NCBI RefSeq assembly: GCF_000719955.1
Contig: NZ_JOII01000031.1
Span: forward strand, 11,362-75,361
From: Streptomyces albidoflavus
Lineage (GTDB): Bacteria > Actinomycetota > Actinomycetes > Streptomycetales > Streptomycetaceae
Direction: 5' to 3'
Length of the DNA stretch: 64,000 nt
The notes under the pieces are model-generated. The model ran no database searches and had not been told where the DNA came from. It saw only the letters and a program-made list of their open reading frames with translations. Numbering within the stretch: the stretch's first letter is position 1; each line of letters begins with the position of its first letter. Positions 34,856 through 43,634 of the stretch are shown piece by piece. Made by a program: the position numbers and the translations under genes.

Positions 34856-37687
34856 ATGCCGCACCCCGCCCCCACCCCCGAACAGGTCCTCCGCACCGAC
34901 CTGGCCCGTGCGCTGGCCGCCGGGATCGCCGGCGAGGCCGACTTCTCCGTCACCGCCCGCGCCCTGAACACCATGGACGCCTCCAACTACCGGCGCGTGC
35001 CGCTCGGCACGGTCGCCCCGCGCGACGCCGACGACGTGGCCGCCACCCTCGCGGTCTGCCGGGAGTACGGCGTGCCCGTGGTCGCCCGGGGCGCGGGCAC
35101 CTCCATCGCCGGGCAGGCCACCGGCACCGGCGTCGTCCTCGACTTCACCCGGCACATGAACGGCCTGCTCGCCCTCGACCCCGAGGCACGCACCGCCCGC
35201 GTCCAGCCCGGCCTGATCCTCGACCGGCTCCGCGACGCCGCCGCCCCGCACGGCCTCACCTTCGGCCCCGACCCCTCCACGCACAGCCGCTGCACCCTCG
35301 GCGGGATGATCGGCAACAACTCCTGCGGCTCCCACTCGGTCGCCTGGGGGACGACCGCCGACAACGTCCACGCCCTCGACGTCCGTACCTACCGGGGCAC
35401 CGCCCACCACCTCACCCCGGGCGACTGGACCGGAGCCCCCGACGGCCTGCGCGACCTCGTCCACGGCCACCTCGCCCTGCTCCGCACCGGCTACCCCGAA
35501 CTGCCGCGCCGCATCTCCGGCTACGCCCTGGACGCCCTGCTCCCCGAACGCGGCGCCGACCTGCCCCGCTTCTTCTGCGGCACCGAGGGCACCCTCGGCC
35601 TGGTCACCGAGGCCACCGTCCGCCTGGTCGAGGCCCCGCCCGCCCGCGCGCTGGCCGTCCTCGGCTACGCCGACGAGTCCGCCGCCGCCGAAGCCGCCCC
35701 CGGCCTGCTGCCCTACGCCCCGCTCACCGTCGAGGGGATGGCCGCCGACCTCGTCCCCGACCCGCGCGGCCTGCCCCGGGGCGGCGCCTGGCTCTTCGTG
35801 GAGACCGGCGGCGCCACCCGCGCCGAGGCCCGCCGCGACGCCGAGGCGCTGGCGCGGGCCGCCGACGCCACCGACAGCCTCGTCGTCGACGACCCCGCCG
35901 GCCAGCGCGCCCTCTGGCGGGTCCGCGAGGACGCCTCCGGCACCGCCACCCGGATGCCCGACGGCTCCGAGGCGTGGCCCGGCTGGGAGGACTGCGCGGT
36001 GCCGCCCGCCCGGCTCGGCGCGTACCTGCGCGACTTCCGTGCCCTGCTCGCCGACCACGGGCTGCGCGGCACCCCGTACGGGCACTTCGGCGACGGCTGC
36101 ATCCACGTCCGCATCGACTTCGACCTGCTCACCCCCGACGGCGTCGGCCGCTTCCGGCGCTTCTCCGAGGAACTGGCCGCGCTCGTCGTCCGGCACGGCG
36201 GCTCCCTCTCCGGCGAGCACGGCGACGGCATGGCCCGCGCCGAACTCCTCCCCGCCCTCTACGGCGACGACCTGGTCCGCCTCTTCGGCGACGCCAAGGA
36301 CGTCTGGGACCCGGACGGCGCCCTCAACCCCGGCGTCCTCGTCCGCCCCGCCCCCCTCGACGCCGACCTCCGCTTCGCCGTCCTCCCCACCACCCGCGTC
36401 GACACCGCCTTCGCCTACCCCCACGACGACGGCGACTTCTCGGCGGCCGTCCGCCGCTGCGTCGGCGTCGCCAAATGCCGTACGGAGACGGTCTCCGGCC
36501 CCGCCGTCATGTGCCCCTCCTTCCGCGCCACCGGCGAGGAGGAACACTCCACCCGGGGCCGCGCCCGCCTCCTCCACGAGATGCTGGCCGGCACCCGCGG
36601 CGGCCTCGTCACCGACGGCTGGCGCTCACCCGAGGTCCGCGACGCCCTCGACCTCTGCCTCTCCTGCAAGGGCTGCCGCAGCGACTGCCCCGTCGGCGTC
36701 GACATGGCCACCTACAAGGCCGAGTTCCTCCACCACCACTACGACGGCCGCCTGCGCCCCCGCGCCCACTACGCGCTGGGCCGCCTGCCCCGCTGGCTCC
36801 GCCTCGCCGCGCCCGCCGCCCCACTCCTCAACGCCGCCGCCAGGATCGGCCCGCTCGCCACCGCCGCCAAGTACCTCGCCGGGATCGCCCCCCAACGCCC
36901 CATCCCGCCGCTGGCCGGCCCCGCCGAGCGCCGCCGCGCCCGCACCACCCCCGGCCGGCGCGACGGCGACCCCGTCCTCCTCTTCCCCGACACCTTCACC
37001 ACCCACCTCACCCCCTCCGTCGAGGCCGCCGCCCGCCGCGTCCTCGACGACGCCGGACTGACCCCCCGCACCCCGAAGGGCCGCGTCTGCTGCGGCCTCA
37101 CCTACGTCTCCACCGGCCAGCTCGACGCCGCCCGCAAGATCCAGCGCCGCACCCTCGACACCCTGGAACGCGAAGGGCTCCTCGACCCGGACGACACCAC
37201 CCCGCTCACCGTCCTCGAACCGAGCTGCGCCGCCGCCCTCGCCACCGACCTGCCCGAACTCCACCCGGACGACCCGCGCGCCCACCGCCTCGCCGCCCGC
37301 GTCCGCACCTTCGCCCAGACCCTCCTCGGCGCCGACTACCGGCCACCCCGCCTCGACCGCCCCGTCACCGGCCAGACCCACTGCCACCAGCACGCCGTCC
37401 TCGACACCGAGGCCGACCGCACCCTGCGCGAACGCGCCGGCCTCACCGGCACCCTCACCGGCGGCTGCTGCGGCCTCGCCGGCAACTTCGGCTACGAACA
37501 AGGCCACTACGAGGTCTCCGTCGCCTGCGCCGAGGACCAACTCCTCCCCGCCCTGGCCGCCGCCCCCACCGACGCCGTTGTCCTCACCGACGGCTACTCC
37601 TGCCGTACGCAGCTCACGCAGTTGAGCGAGGCGCGGCCGAGGCATCTGGCGGAGGTGCTGGCGGAGGGGGTGGAGGGCCGCACCTGA
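34856..37687 (+). CDS. FAD-linked oxidase / Fe-S oxidoreductase fusion (GlcD-GlcF-like)
   Basis: A 943-residue fusion. Residues about 35-480 are a PCMH/FAD-linked oxidase (PVVARGAGTSIAGQATGTGV, GMIGNNSCGSHSV, GHFGDGCIHVRIDFDLLTPD, SLSGEHGDGMARAELLPALY). Residues about 520-640 hold ferredoxin-type clusters (GVAKCRTETVSGPAVMCPS, CLSCKGCRSDCPVGVDMATY). The C-terminal part has two CCG domains (VCCGLTYV and CCGLAGNFGYE). This layout belongs to the large D-lactate or D-2-hydroxyglutarate dehydrogenase family (YdiJ-type), which feed electrons to the respiratory chain. Substrate cannot be set from sequence. ATG at 34856 follows CCGAGGA. Confidence 0.9.
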   Translation: MPHPAPTPEQVLRTDLARALAAGIAGEADFSVTARALNTMDASNYRRVPLGTVAPRDADDVAATLAVCREYGVPVVARGAGTSIAGQATGTGVVLDFTRHMNGLLALDPEARTARVQPGLILDRLRDAAAPHGLTFGPDPSTHSRCTLGGMIGNNSCGSHSVAWGTTADNVHALDVRTYRGTAHHLTPGDWTGAPDGLRDLVHGHLALLRTGYPELPRRISGYALDALLPERGADLPRFFCGTEGTLGLVTEATVRLVEAPPARALAVLGYADESAAAEAAPGLLPYAPLTVEGMAADLVPDPRGLPRGGAWLFVETGGATRAEARRDAEALARAADATDSLVVDDPAGQRALWRVREDASGTATRMPDGSEAWPGWEDCAVPPARLGAYLRDFRALLADHGLRGTPYGHFGDGCIHVRIDFDLLTPDGVGRFRRFSEELAALVVRHGGSLSGEHGDGMARAELLPALYGDDLVRLFGDAKDVWDPDGALNPGVLVRPAPLDADLRFAVLPTTRVDTAFAYPHDDGDFSAAVRRCVGVAKCRTETVSGPAVMCPSFRATGEEEHSTRGRARLLHEMLAGTRGGLVTDGWRSPEVRDALDLCLSCKGCRSDCPVGVDMATYKAEFLHHHYDGRLRPRAHYALGRLPRWLRLAAPAAPLLNAAARIGPLATAAKYLAGIAPQRPIPPLAGPAERRRARTTPGRRDGDPVLLFPDTFTTHLTPSVEAAARRVLDDAGLTPRTPKGRVCCGLTYVSTGQLDAARKIQRRTLDTLEREGLLDPDDTTPLTVLEPSCAAALATDLPELHPDDPRAHRLAARVRTFAQTLLGADYRPPRLDRPVTGQTHCHQHAVLDTEADRTLRERAGLTGTLTGGCCGLAGNFGYEQGHYEVSVACAEDQLLPALAAAPTDAVVLTDGYSCRTQLTQLSEARPRHLAEVLAEGVEGRT

Positions 37688-37743
37688 GCACGGCCCGGCC
37701 CCGCGCGTCCCCAGAATCGGCTGCCCGTACCCGCTGAGCCCTG

Positions 37744-38199
37744 TCAGCCGCCGACCGCGCGGGACCAACACGCACGGACGGCCACCAGCTTCCGGTCGAG
37801 TTCCGCATCCAGTAGCCGGTTGGTGGCCGTCCCCGGGAGCGTGAGAGTCCGGCCGCGCACCCTGACGACCCGTAGCTCGGACCAGATTCCGCTCCGGGTC
37901 ACTCGCTCCCGGGTCTCGATGCCGGCGACCTCGTTCCAGGGGACGACCCGCCTGCTGACCCAGGTGCGGAACTCCAGCCCCCTCGCGGTCAGGTGGACCC
38001 GGCCATGGATCTGGTTGGCCGTGCTGACGAAGGCGACCACGGCGAGGACGCCGAGGCCGCCGGCCCACCACCACCTGCCCGGTCCGCGCGTGGTCAGGAT
38101 CGCTGCCGTCACACCGGCCACCGCCAGCGTCACGAGGGCGTTCCGCCACCACAGCCTCCGACGGTCCGCGGAGTTGTAGCCGATCCGTATGTCAGGCAC
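37744..38199 (-). CDS. PH-domain membrane protein
   Basis: A 151-residue protein with two adjacent helices at about 22-38 (NALVTLAVAGVTAAILTTRG) and 43-58 (WWWAGGLGVLAVVAFVS), then a bacterial PH-like domain: VHLTARGLEFRTWVSRRVVP, WNEVAGIETRERVTRSGIWS, RGRTLTLPGT. That matches the short actinobacterial PH-domain membrane family of unknown function. It is convergent with the FAD/FeS gene. Confidence 0.8.
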   Translation of the reverse strand: MPDIRIGYNSADRRRLWWRNALVTLAVAGVTAAILTTRGPGRWWWAGGLGVLAVVAFVSTANQIHGRVHLTARGLEFRTWVSRRVVPWNEVAGIETRERVTRSGIWSELRVVRVRGRTLTLPGTATNRLLDAELDRKLVAVRACWSRAVGG

Positions 38200-38277
38200 G
38201 ACGCGATGCTAGCCATGTCCGTGAACACCACGACCGGCCTGGCAGCACGACGCACATGCCTGAGGTGTCCGGCTCCC

Positions 38278-39156
38278 TCACGCCCCCGCCGTGATCTCCT
38301 GCGCCAGCCTCACCAGTGCCGGGAGAGCCGGGTGGGTGGTGCGGTCCGGCCAGGCGAGGCTGACCGGGAGTGGGGGTGCGTCGGTGAGGGGGACGAAGGT
38401 GACGCCGGGGTGGGGGTGCATGCCCGGGGTGGCGGCGCTGGTGACGCCCACGGCGCGGTCGGCGGCGATGACGGCGAGCCAGTCGTCGGTGTTGGCGACG
38501 GTCAGGGCGCGGGTCGGGCGGGTGGCGGCGGGCCAGAGCGCGAGCGTGGTGGTGCCGGAGACCGGGTTGAGGGCTACCGGGTACGGGGCGAGGTTGGCCA
38601 GGACTAGTGCGGGCCGGTCCGCGAGCGGGCTGTCCGAGGGCACGGCCGCCACCCGGTCCTCGGTGAAGAGGGTGACCGCGACCAGGCCGGGGGAGTCGAC
38701 GGGCCCGCGCAGCAGCGCCGCGTCGGTCGAGCCGGAGGCGATCCCGGCGGTGCGGTCGTCGTGGCGCAGGAGTTCCAGCGGTACGTCCGGGTGGGCGCGG
38801 CGCCAGCGGCGCAGCAGCGGGGTGGTGAACCGGCCCGCCGCCGACCAGGAGTGGCCCAGCCGCAGCGGGCGGGCCTCCGCGCGCCCGACGTCGAGGGCGT
38901 CGCCGAAGGCGGTGACGGCCGCGGCGGCCCGCACCCGGAAGGTCTCGCCCGCCGCGGTGAGCGTGAGGTGGTGGGTGGAGCGGTCCACGAGGCGTACGCC
39001 GAGGGCGGCCTCCAGGGTGGCGAGGGTGCGGGAGGCGGCGGGCTGGGTGAGGCCGAGGCGGGCCGCGGCCCGGGTGATGTTGCGCTCCTCGGCGATGGCG
39101 AGGAAGCAGCGGAGGTGACGGAGTTCCAGGTCGCGACGGGTACGCGCAGGGCTCAT
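38278..39156 (-). CDS. LysR-family transcriptional regulator
   Basis: A 292-residue LysR protein. The N-terminal helix-turn-helix is canonical: LELRHLRCFLAIAEERNITR, AAARLGLTQPAASRTLATLE, AALGVRLVDRST. The effector domain follows from about 95 (RPLRLGHSWSAAGRFTTPLL). The ATG at 39156 is preceded by GGAGC-like sequence; longer frames extend into the EamA promoter. It diverges from the EamA exporter (187 bp), a common LysR arrangement, so it probably controls that transporter. The inducer is unknown. Confidence 0.9.
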   Translation of the reverse strand: MSPARTRRDLELRHLRCFLAIAEERNITRAAARLGLTQPAASRTLATLEAALGVRLVDRSTHHLTLTAAGETFRVRAAAAVTAFGDALDVGRAEARPLRLGHSWSAAGRFTTPLLRRWRRAHPDVPLELLRHDDRTAGIASGSTDAALLRGPVDSPGLVAVTLFTEDRVAAVPSDSPLADRPALVLANLAPYPVALNPVSGTTTLALWPAATRPTRALTVANTDDWLAVIAADRAVGVTSAATPGMHPHPGVTFVPLTDAPPLPVSLAWPDRTTHPALPALVRLAQEITAGA

Positions 39157-39343
39157 GCCTGGGGAGCATAACGGCTGTGCAGGAGGCATTTCACCGGGCG
39201 CGCGGAGGTGCGTAGCGTGGGGTGGCGTGCGCGGGTCGCCAGGGAGCGGGCGTGAGCGCGGTACAACTCCTTGGACCCGGCGGTGCAGTGCGGCGTACTG
39301 TCGTCGCGGCGTGGGTTCGGACGGACGGAAGGCGGAACAGCCA

Positions 39344-40342
39344 GTGAGCGGGCAGAGGACGGACGCGGTCGCGGCCAAGGCGGTGGCGGCGGGGGCCGCC
39401 GTCAGCACACCGGAGGCGGCCGGAGCGGTCGGCGTGAAGCGCCGCCGGGGCGCCGGGGGCCGGGGCTCGCTCGGCCCGGTCGGGCTGGTCCTCGCCGGCG
39501 GGCTCTCCGTGCAGTTCGGCGGGGCGCTCGCGGTGACGCTGATGCCGAAGGCGGGCGCGCTCGGCGTCGTCTCGATCCGGCTCGCCGTCGCCGCCCTCGT
39601 CATGATGGCCGTCTGCCGCCCCTCGGTGCGCGGCTACACCCGCGCCGACTGGGGCACGGTCCTCGCCTTCGGCACGGCCATGGCCGGCATGAACGCCCTC
39701 TTCTACCAGTCCGTCGACCGCATCCCGCTCGGCCCCGCCGTCACCCTGGAGGTGCTGGGCCCGCTCGCCCTCTCCGTCCTCGCCTCCCGCCGCCTGATCA
39801 ACGTCCTGTGGGCGCTGCTCGCCCTCGCCGGGGTCTTCCTGCTCGGCGGCAGCGGCTTCGGCGGCCTGGACCTCGCCGGGGTCGCCTTCGCCCTCGGCGC
39901 GGGCGCCTGCTGGGCGGCGTACATCCTGTTCAGCGCCGGTACGGGCCGCCGCTTCCCGCAGGCCGACGGGCTGGCGCTGGCGCTGGTCGTCGCCGCCGTG
40001 CTGGTACTGCCGTTCGGGGTGGCCGACGCGGGGAGCGCCCTGCTCGACCCGGTCACCCTCGCCCTCGGCGCGGGCGTCGCCCTGCTCTCCTCGGTGCTCC
40101 CCTACACCCTGGAACTCATCGCCCTGCGCAGGCTCCCCGCCTCCACCTTCGCCGTCATGATGAGCCTGGAGCCGGCCATCGCCTCCCTCGCCGGCTTCCT
40201 CATCCTCAGCCAGGCCCTCACCGCCGTCCAGGCCGTCGCCATCGCCCTGGTCATCGGCGCCAGCTTCGGCGCGGTCCGCACCCAGGTCGGGCGGCGCCCC
40301 AAGCCCGCGAAGGGCGAGCCGGTGGCCTCGGGCGGCGCCTGA
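39344..40342 (+). CDS. EamA/DMT-family transporter
   Basis: A 332-residue exporter of the drug/metabolite superfamily with ten helices in two EamA repeats (first about 45-170, GLVLAGGLSVQFGGALAVTL onward; second about 175-310, GVAFALGAGACWAAYILFSA onward). The second repeat ends with EPAIASLAGFLILSQALTAV, a well-known EamA block. It resembles RhtA/YdcZ-like amino-acid or metabolite exporters. GTG at 39344 is chosen because the upstream frame has no membrane content. Probably regulated by the divergent LysR. Confidence 0.88.
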   Translation: MSGQRTDAVAAKAVAAGAAVSTPEAAGAVGVKRRRGAGGRGSLGPVGLVLAGGLSVQFGGALAVTLMPKAGALGVVSIRLAVAALVMMAVCRPSVRGYTRADWGTVLAFGTAMAGMNALFYQSVDRIPLGPAVTLEVLGPLALSVLASRRLINVLWALLALAGVFLLGGSGFGGLDLAGVAFALGAGACWAAYILFSAGTGRRFPQADGLALALVVAAVLVLPFGVADAGSALLDPVTLALGAGVALLSSVLPYTLELIALRRLPASTFAVMMSLEPAIASLAGFLILSQALTAVQAVAIALVIGASFGAVRTQVGRRPKPAKGEPVASGGA

Positions 40343-40665
40343 GGCCGGGAGCGGACGGCGAACAGGCGCACCGGAAGAAGCTCCGACTACTCGGGCAAGG
40401 GAATTCCCTCGGCTCTGGCGATGTCGAGCGCCCGCCCGACGCCGACCTCGGGCGCGGTGAAACCGAACTCCTTCCACGCGGATGGAACGGATCGGACATT
40501 CCCCGAGGTGCGGGATGCGCCTTCGCCGGGAAGCGCGAGGGTACGCGGCGGGTCCGGCTGCGGGAGCCTGGGCGTGTCGGTACCGGAAGAGGCGGCCCCC
40601 GCGCGTCACCGACGGCCTCCGCCCTTCGCCCCGTCACCATGGACAGGAGAGAGAGGAAGTGCGCC
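40343..40665. other. intergenic region with gene remnant
   Basis: This 323-bp gap lies between the EamA gene and the TIGR03086-type gene. On the minus strand it holds a protein-like C-terminal fragment (40387-40521) without a start. The last ~90 bp carry the promoter and the GAGAGGAAG Shine-Dalgarno for the gene at 40666. Confidence 0.5.
40387..40521 (-). pseudogene. C-terminal remnant of an unidentified protein
   Basis: The minus frame reads AWKEFGFTAPEVGVG then RALDIARAEGIPLPE and a TAG stop at 40389-40387. The composition and the helix-like pattern look like a real C-terminus, unlike the other frames here. No start codon or upstream domain is present, so I read it as the tail of a deleted gene. 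The parent protein is not identified. Confidence 0.3.
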
Positions 40666-41262
40666 ATGACCACGACCGATGACAGTCTCCCCGACCTCGG
40701 ACCCGCCGCCATGGCGGTCGCCGCCCTGGTCGACCGGGTGACCCCGGAGCAGCTCGACGACCCGACGCCCTGCCCCGACTACGCGGTACGGAACGTGCTC
40801 GGCCATCTCAGCGGGCTCAGCCTCGCCTTCCGGGACGCGGCCCTGAAGCACGTGGGGCCGACCACGGACACCGACCCGGGGGCGAGCCTTCCGGACATCG
40901 GTGAGGACTGGCGCCCGGTGCTGGCCGCGCGGCTGACCGAGCTGCCGGCCGCCTGGCGCAGCCCGGGCGCGTGGGACGGCATGACGCAGGCGGGCGGGGT
41001 GACCTTCCCGGCCGCGGACGCGGGGGTGGTCGCCCTCAACGAACTCGTCGTCCACGGCTGGGACCTGGCCCGCGCCACCGGCCAGCCCTACGCCCCCGAA
41101 CCGGTGGACCTGGAGGTCGCGTACACCATGCTGTCGGCGGCCGCCGAGTCCGGCGAGGAGGCCGGCGGCATGTTCGGGCCGCCGGTCGAGGTGGACGAGA
41201 ACGCGTCCCTGCTGGACCAGGTCATCGGCCTGAGCGGACGCGACCCGGCGTGGACGCCCTGA
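40666..41262 (+). CDS. TIGR03086-type DinB/mycothiol-isomerase-fold protein
   Basis: A 198-residue four-helix-bundle protein of the maleylpyruvate-isomerase (MDMPI) N-terminal superfamily. Metal-ligand His are visible in VRNVLGHLSGLSLAFRDAAL and LNELVVHGWDLARATGQ, with the family Asp in HGWDLA. It matches the TIGR03086 subgroup, thought to bind a divalent metal and probably mycothiol. ATG at 40666 follows GAGAGGAAG; a nearby ATG at 40639 is a poorer choice. It stands alone. Function unknown. Confidence 0.85.
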   Translation: MTTTDDSLPDLGPAAMAVAALVDRVTPEQLDDPTPCPDYAVRNVLGHLSGLSLAFRDAALKHVGPTTDTDPGASLPDIGEDWRPVLAARLTELPAAWRSPGAWDGMTQAGGVTFPAADAGVVALNELVVHGWDLARATGQPYAPEPVDLEVAYTMLSAAAESGEEAGGMFGPPVEVDENASLLDQVIGLSGRDPAWTP

Positions 41263-41290
41263 GGCGGCGCCGGGCGCGTCCGGCGGTGGG

Positions 41291-42553
41291 TCAGGCCCGC
41301 ACCAGGATGTACGTGCCGGAGCCGTCCTGCCGGCCGCTGCTGTACTGGCGGACGGGCTGGTTCTCGGCGTGCCGGTCGTGGCCGGCCATGTAGCCGGTGT
41401 GCTTGTTCTGGACGCCGACCCGGTCGGAGCCGGGGACGTCGCGGTAGAGGTGGAAGCGCTGGAGGTTGTCGGTCCGGCAGTCGGTCTGCACGAGGGGCGC
41501 GCCCTCGTCGCCGGCGGTCGGTTCCGCGACGGCCAGGCACTTGTTGCTGGAGCGGTTGACGAAGACCCGCTCCACGATGCCGTTCTCCTCGGGCGCGTCG
41601 CACATCTGCCACTGGTCCAGGTTGAGGCTGAAGATCGTGGAGGGCTTCAGCTGGACGGTGTCGCCCTGGAGGAGGGGCGGCGCGGTCCAGAAGAGGGACC
41701 CGTCGGGCGTGCCGATCTTGTAGTAGCCCTCGGCGCAGGTGAGCGCCGCCCGGGTGCCGGCGGTGCGGTCCGTCCGGTCCGTCCGCTCCTGGGCGGCCTT
41801 CGCCGGTAGGGCTGCCGCCGCCTCCTTCGCCGCCGGTGCCCGGCGCGGCCCGGTGGCGGCCGGGTCGCAGTCGAGGAGGTCCTGCGCCTTGCGCATGATG
41901 CTGTCGGCCGGCACCACGTCCTCGCAGCGCACCGCGCCCTCTTCGAGCGTGGTGTACGTGGTGTAGCTGCCCCGGTCGGCGGCCTCGACCCAGCGCAGGC
42001 CCCAGGTGCCGTCGCCGAGGTCGACCCGGTTGCAGTTGAGGCTGCCGTAGGTCCCGGTGACCTTCTTCGTGCCCTGGTAGAGGCCGTAGTAGCCGGGCTT
42101 CTGGAAGTCCCAGGTGATCTTCTTCGCGGTGGTGCCGGTGGAGGTCGACTTCATCTGCACCTCCAGGCCCACCGAGGCCCCCGCCTCATTGAGGGCCTCC
42201 ACGTCGAAACCGGCGTTGAGGGAGGTCTTCTGGCCGACCGACACCTCGATGACGGTCTGCGTGGTGGTTTCGACGGTCTGCGAGCCCAGCGAGCCGTCGG
42301 TGACGTACCAGCCCTTGAAGTGGGTGATGGCCGGGGCGACTTCGGCGCTCTTGACGAAGGCGTGGCGCTTGCCGAGGTCGGCGGCGGTACAGGTCTCGCC
42401 CAGTTCGGCCTGGCCCGCTGCGACGCCGGGCGACGGCGTCCCGGCGGCGGCCGGTGCGGCGGCGAAGCCCAGGGCGGCGGTCGTGGAGACGGCTGCGGCG
42501 GTGAGGGCGAGGAGACCTCTGCGTAAGCGGCTGGTGGGTGTGGTGTGCGGCAT
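41291..42553 (-). CDS. secreted protein with C-terminal ricin-B (beta-trefoil) lectin
   Basis: A 420-residue exported protein. Signal peptide TSRLRRGLLALTAAAVSTTA with cleavage after APAAA. Residues about 60-200 form a Ser/Thr-rich beta region with alternating polar strands (QTVIEVSVGQKTSLNAGFDV, ASVGLEVQMKSTSTGTTAK), reminiscent of pore-forming beta-hairpin proteins. A linker rich in Ala/Lys/Glu follows. The C-terminal ~130 residues show a ricin-B lectin: NRSSNKCLAVAEP, GAPLVQTDCRTDNLQRFHLY, VGVQNKHTGYMAG. Cys residues suggest disulphides. GAGGGGGAA precedes the ATG. Predicted to bind sugars outside the cell; the pore idea is speculative. Confidence 0.82.
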   Translation of the reverse strand: MPHTTPTSRLRRGLLALTAAAVSTTAALGFAAAPAAAGTPSPGVAAGQAELGETCTAADLGKRHAFVKSAEVAPAITHFKGWYVTDGSLGSQTVETTTQTVIEVSVGQKTSLNAGFDVEALNEAGASVGLEVQMKSTSTGTTAKKITWDFQKPGYYGLYQGTKKVTGTYGSLNCNRVDLGDGTWGLRWVEAADRGSYTTYTTLEEGAVRCEDVVPADSIMRKAQDLLDCDPAATGPRRAPAAKEAAAALPAKAAQERTDRTDRTAGTRAALTCAEGYYKIGTPDGSLFWTAPPLLQGDTVQLKPSTIFSLNLDQWQMCDAPEENGIVERVFVNRSSNKCLAVAEPTAGDEGAPLVQTDCRTDNLQRFHLYRDVPGSDRVGVQNKHTGYMAGHDRHAENQPVRQYSSGRQDGSGTYILVRA

Positions 42554-42836
42554 CGTGCGTTTCCCCCTCGGTGTGGTGCTCGGACAGGTCACCCGCGTGC
42601 GGGCGCGGGTCCGGTCCGGTGGTCGGCCGGTCCGGTGGTGAGCCCGAGTGAACCTAGTGCGGGTGGGCAGGGCGGTGCGACGGCCGAATCGGCCAAGGGG
42701 TGGTCGCGGAGGGCGGAATGGCCTGTTCTCCGTGGCTGCCCCGCGAAAAAACCTGCAAGCACGCTTGCTTGTTTCTTCTCGCGCTGCCATGCTCCGACCA
42801 CGCCGCACTGCCCGCCGTGCCCGGGAGGAACGAGCC

Positions 42837-43634
42837 GTGTCCGATCCCCTGCCCGTACTGGACGACCTGGCTGCCGAGAGTGAGGAACTCGACGCGCTGG
42901 TGGCCGAGTTGAGTGATGCCGAGTGGAAGGCGGTGACGCCTGCCGAAGGGTGGGCCGTCGCGCACCAGATCGCCCATCTGGCCTGGACCGACCGGGCGGC
43001 GCTGACCGCCCTCACCGACCCCGCCGCCTTCGACGCCCACCTGGCCGAGGCGGCTGCCCGGCCGTTCACCTTCGTGGACGAGGGCGCCGAGGCCGGGGCC
43101 GCGCAGCCGACCGCCGCACTGCTCGCCGGGTGGCGCGCCGACCGGGCCGCGCTGGACGCCGCCCTGCGCGCGGTCGGGCCGGGGACCCGGGTGCCCTGGT
43201 ACGGGCCGCCGATGAGTGTGCCGTCGATGGCGACGGCCCGGCTGATGGAGACCTGGGCGCACGGCCAGGACGTGGCCGACGCCCTCGGCGTACGCCGCGA
43301 GCCCACCGCCCGGCTCCGCCACATCGCCCGACTCGGCTGGCGGACAAGGGACTTCGCCTACGCGATGAACGGGACGGCGGCGCCCGAGGTCCCGTTCCGC
43401 ATCGAGCTGACGCCGCCGGACGGGGGCGTGCTCTGGACGTACGGGCCCGAGGACGCGCCCCAGCGGGTCACCGGCCCGGCGCTGGACTTCTGCCTGCTCG
43501 TCACCCGCCGTGCCCACCGCGACGACCTCGCCGTGCGGGCCGAAGGGCCGGACGCGGAGCGGTGGCTGGACCTGGCGCAGGCGTTCGCCGGGCCGCCCGG
43601 CACGCCGCGCGCCCCGCGCGGGGAGGCGGCGTGA
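42837..43634 (+). CDS. TIGR03084-type DinB/mycothiol-isomerase-fold protein
   Basis: A 265-residue member of the same fold as the gene at 40666 but of the TIGR03084 branch. The family blocks are WAVAHQIAHLAWTDRAALTA and LMETWAHGQDVADALGV, carrying the metal His/Asp. GTG at 42837 follows GGAGGAA; the upstream frame is low-complexity. Its stop overlaps the atuA start (GTGA), so it opens the acyl-CoA operon. In other Streptomyces this gene sits at the head of the same catabolic set. Its job there is unknown. Confidence 0.85.
   Translation: MSDPLPVLDDLAAESEELDALVAELSDAEWKAVTPAEGWAVAHQIAHLAWTDRAALTALTDPAAFDAHLAEAAARPFTFVDEGAEAGAAQPTAALLAGWRADRAALDAALRAVGPGTRVPWYGPPMSVPSMATARLMETWAHGQDVADALGVRREPTARLRHIARLGWRTRDFAYAMNGTAAPEVPFRIELTPPDGGVLWTYGPEDAPQRVTGPALDFCLLVTRRAHRDDLAVRAEGPDAERWLDLAQAFAGPPGTPRAPRGEAA

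Noticed and set aside
42654..43517. Minus-strand frame overlapping the TIGR03084 gene
   Set aside because: Glycine/Arg/Val-rich shadow of the plus-strand gene.
42923..43630. N-terminal extension of the AtuA reading frame over the TIGR03084 gene
   Set aside because: The extension has no family match and overlaps a real gene in another frame; GTG at 43631 in a GTGA overlap is the natural start.
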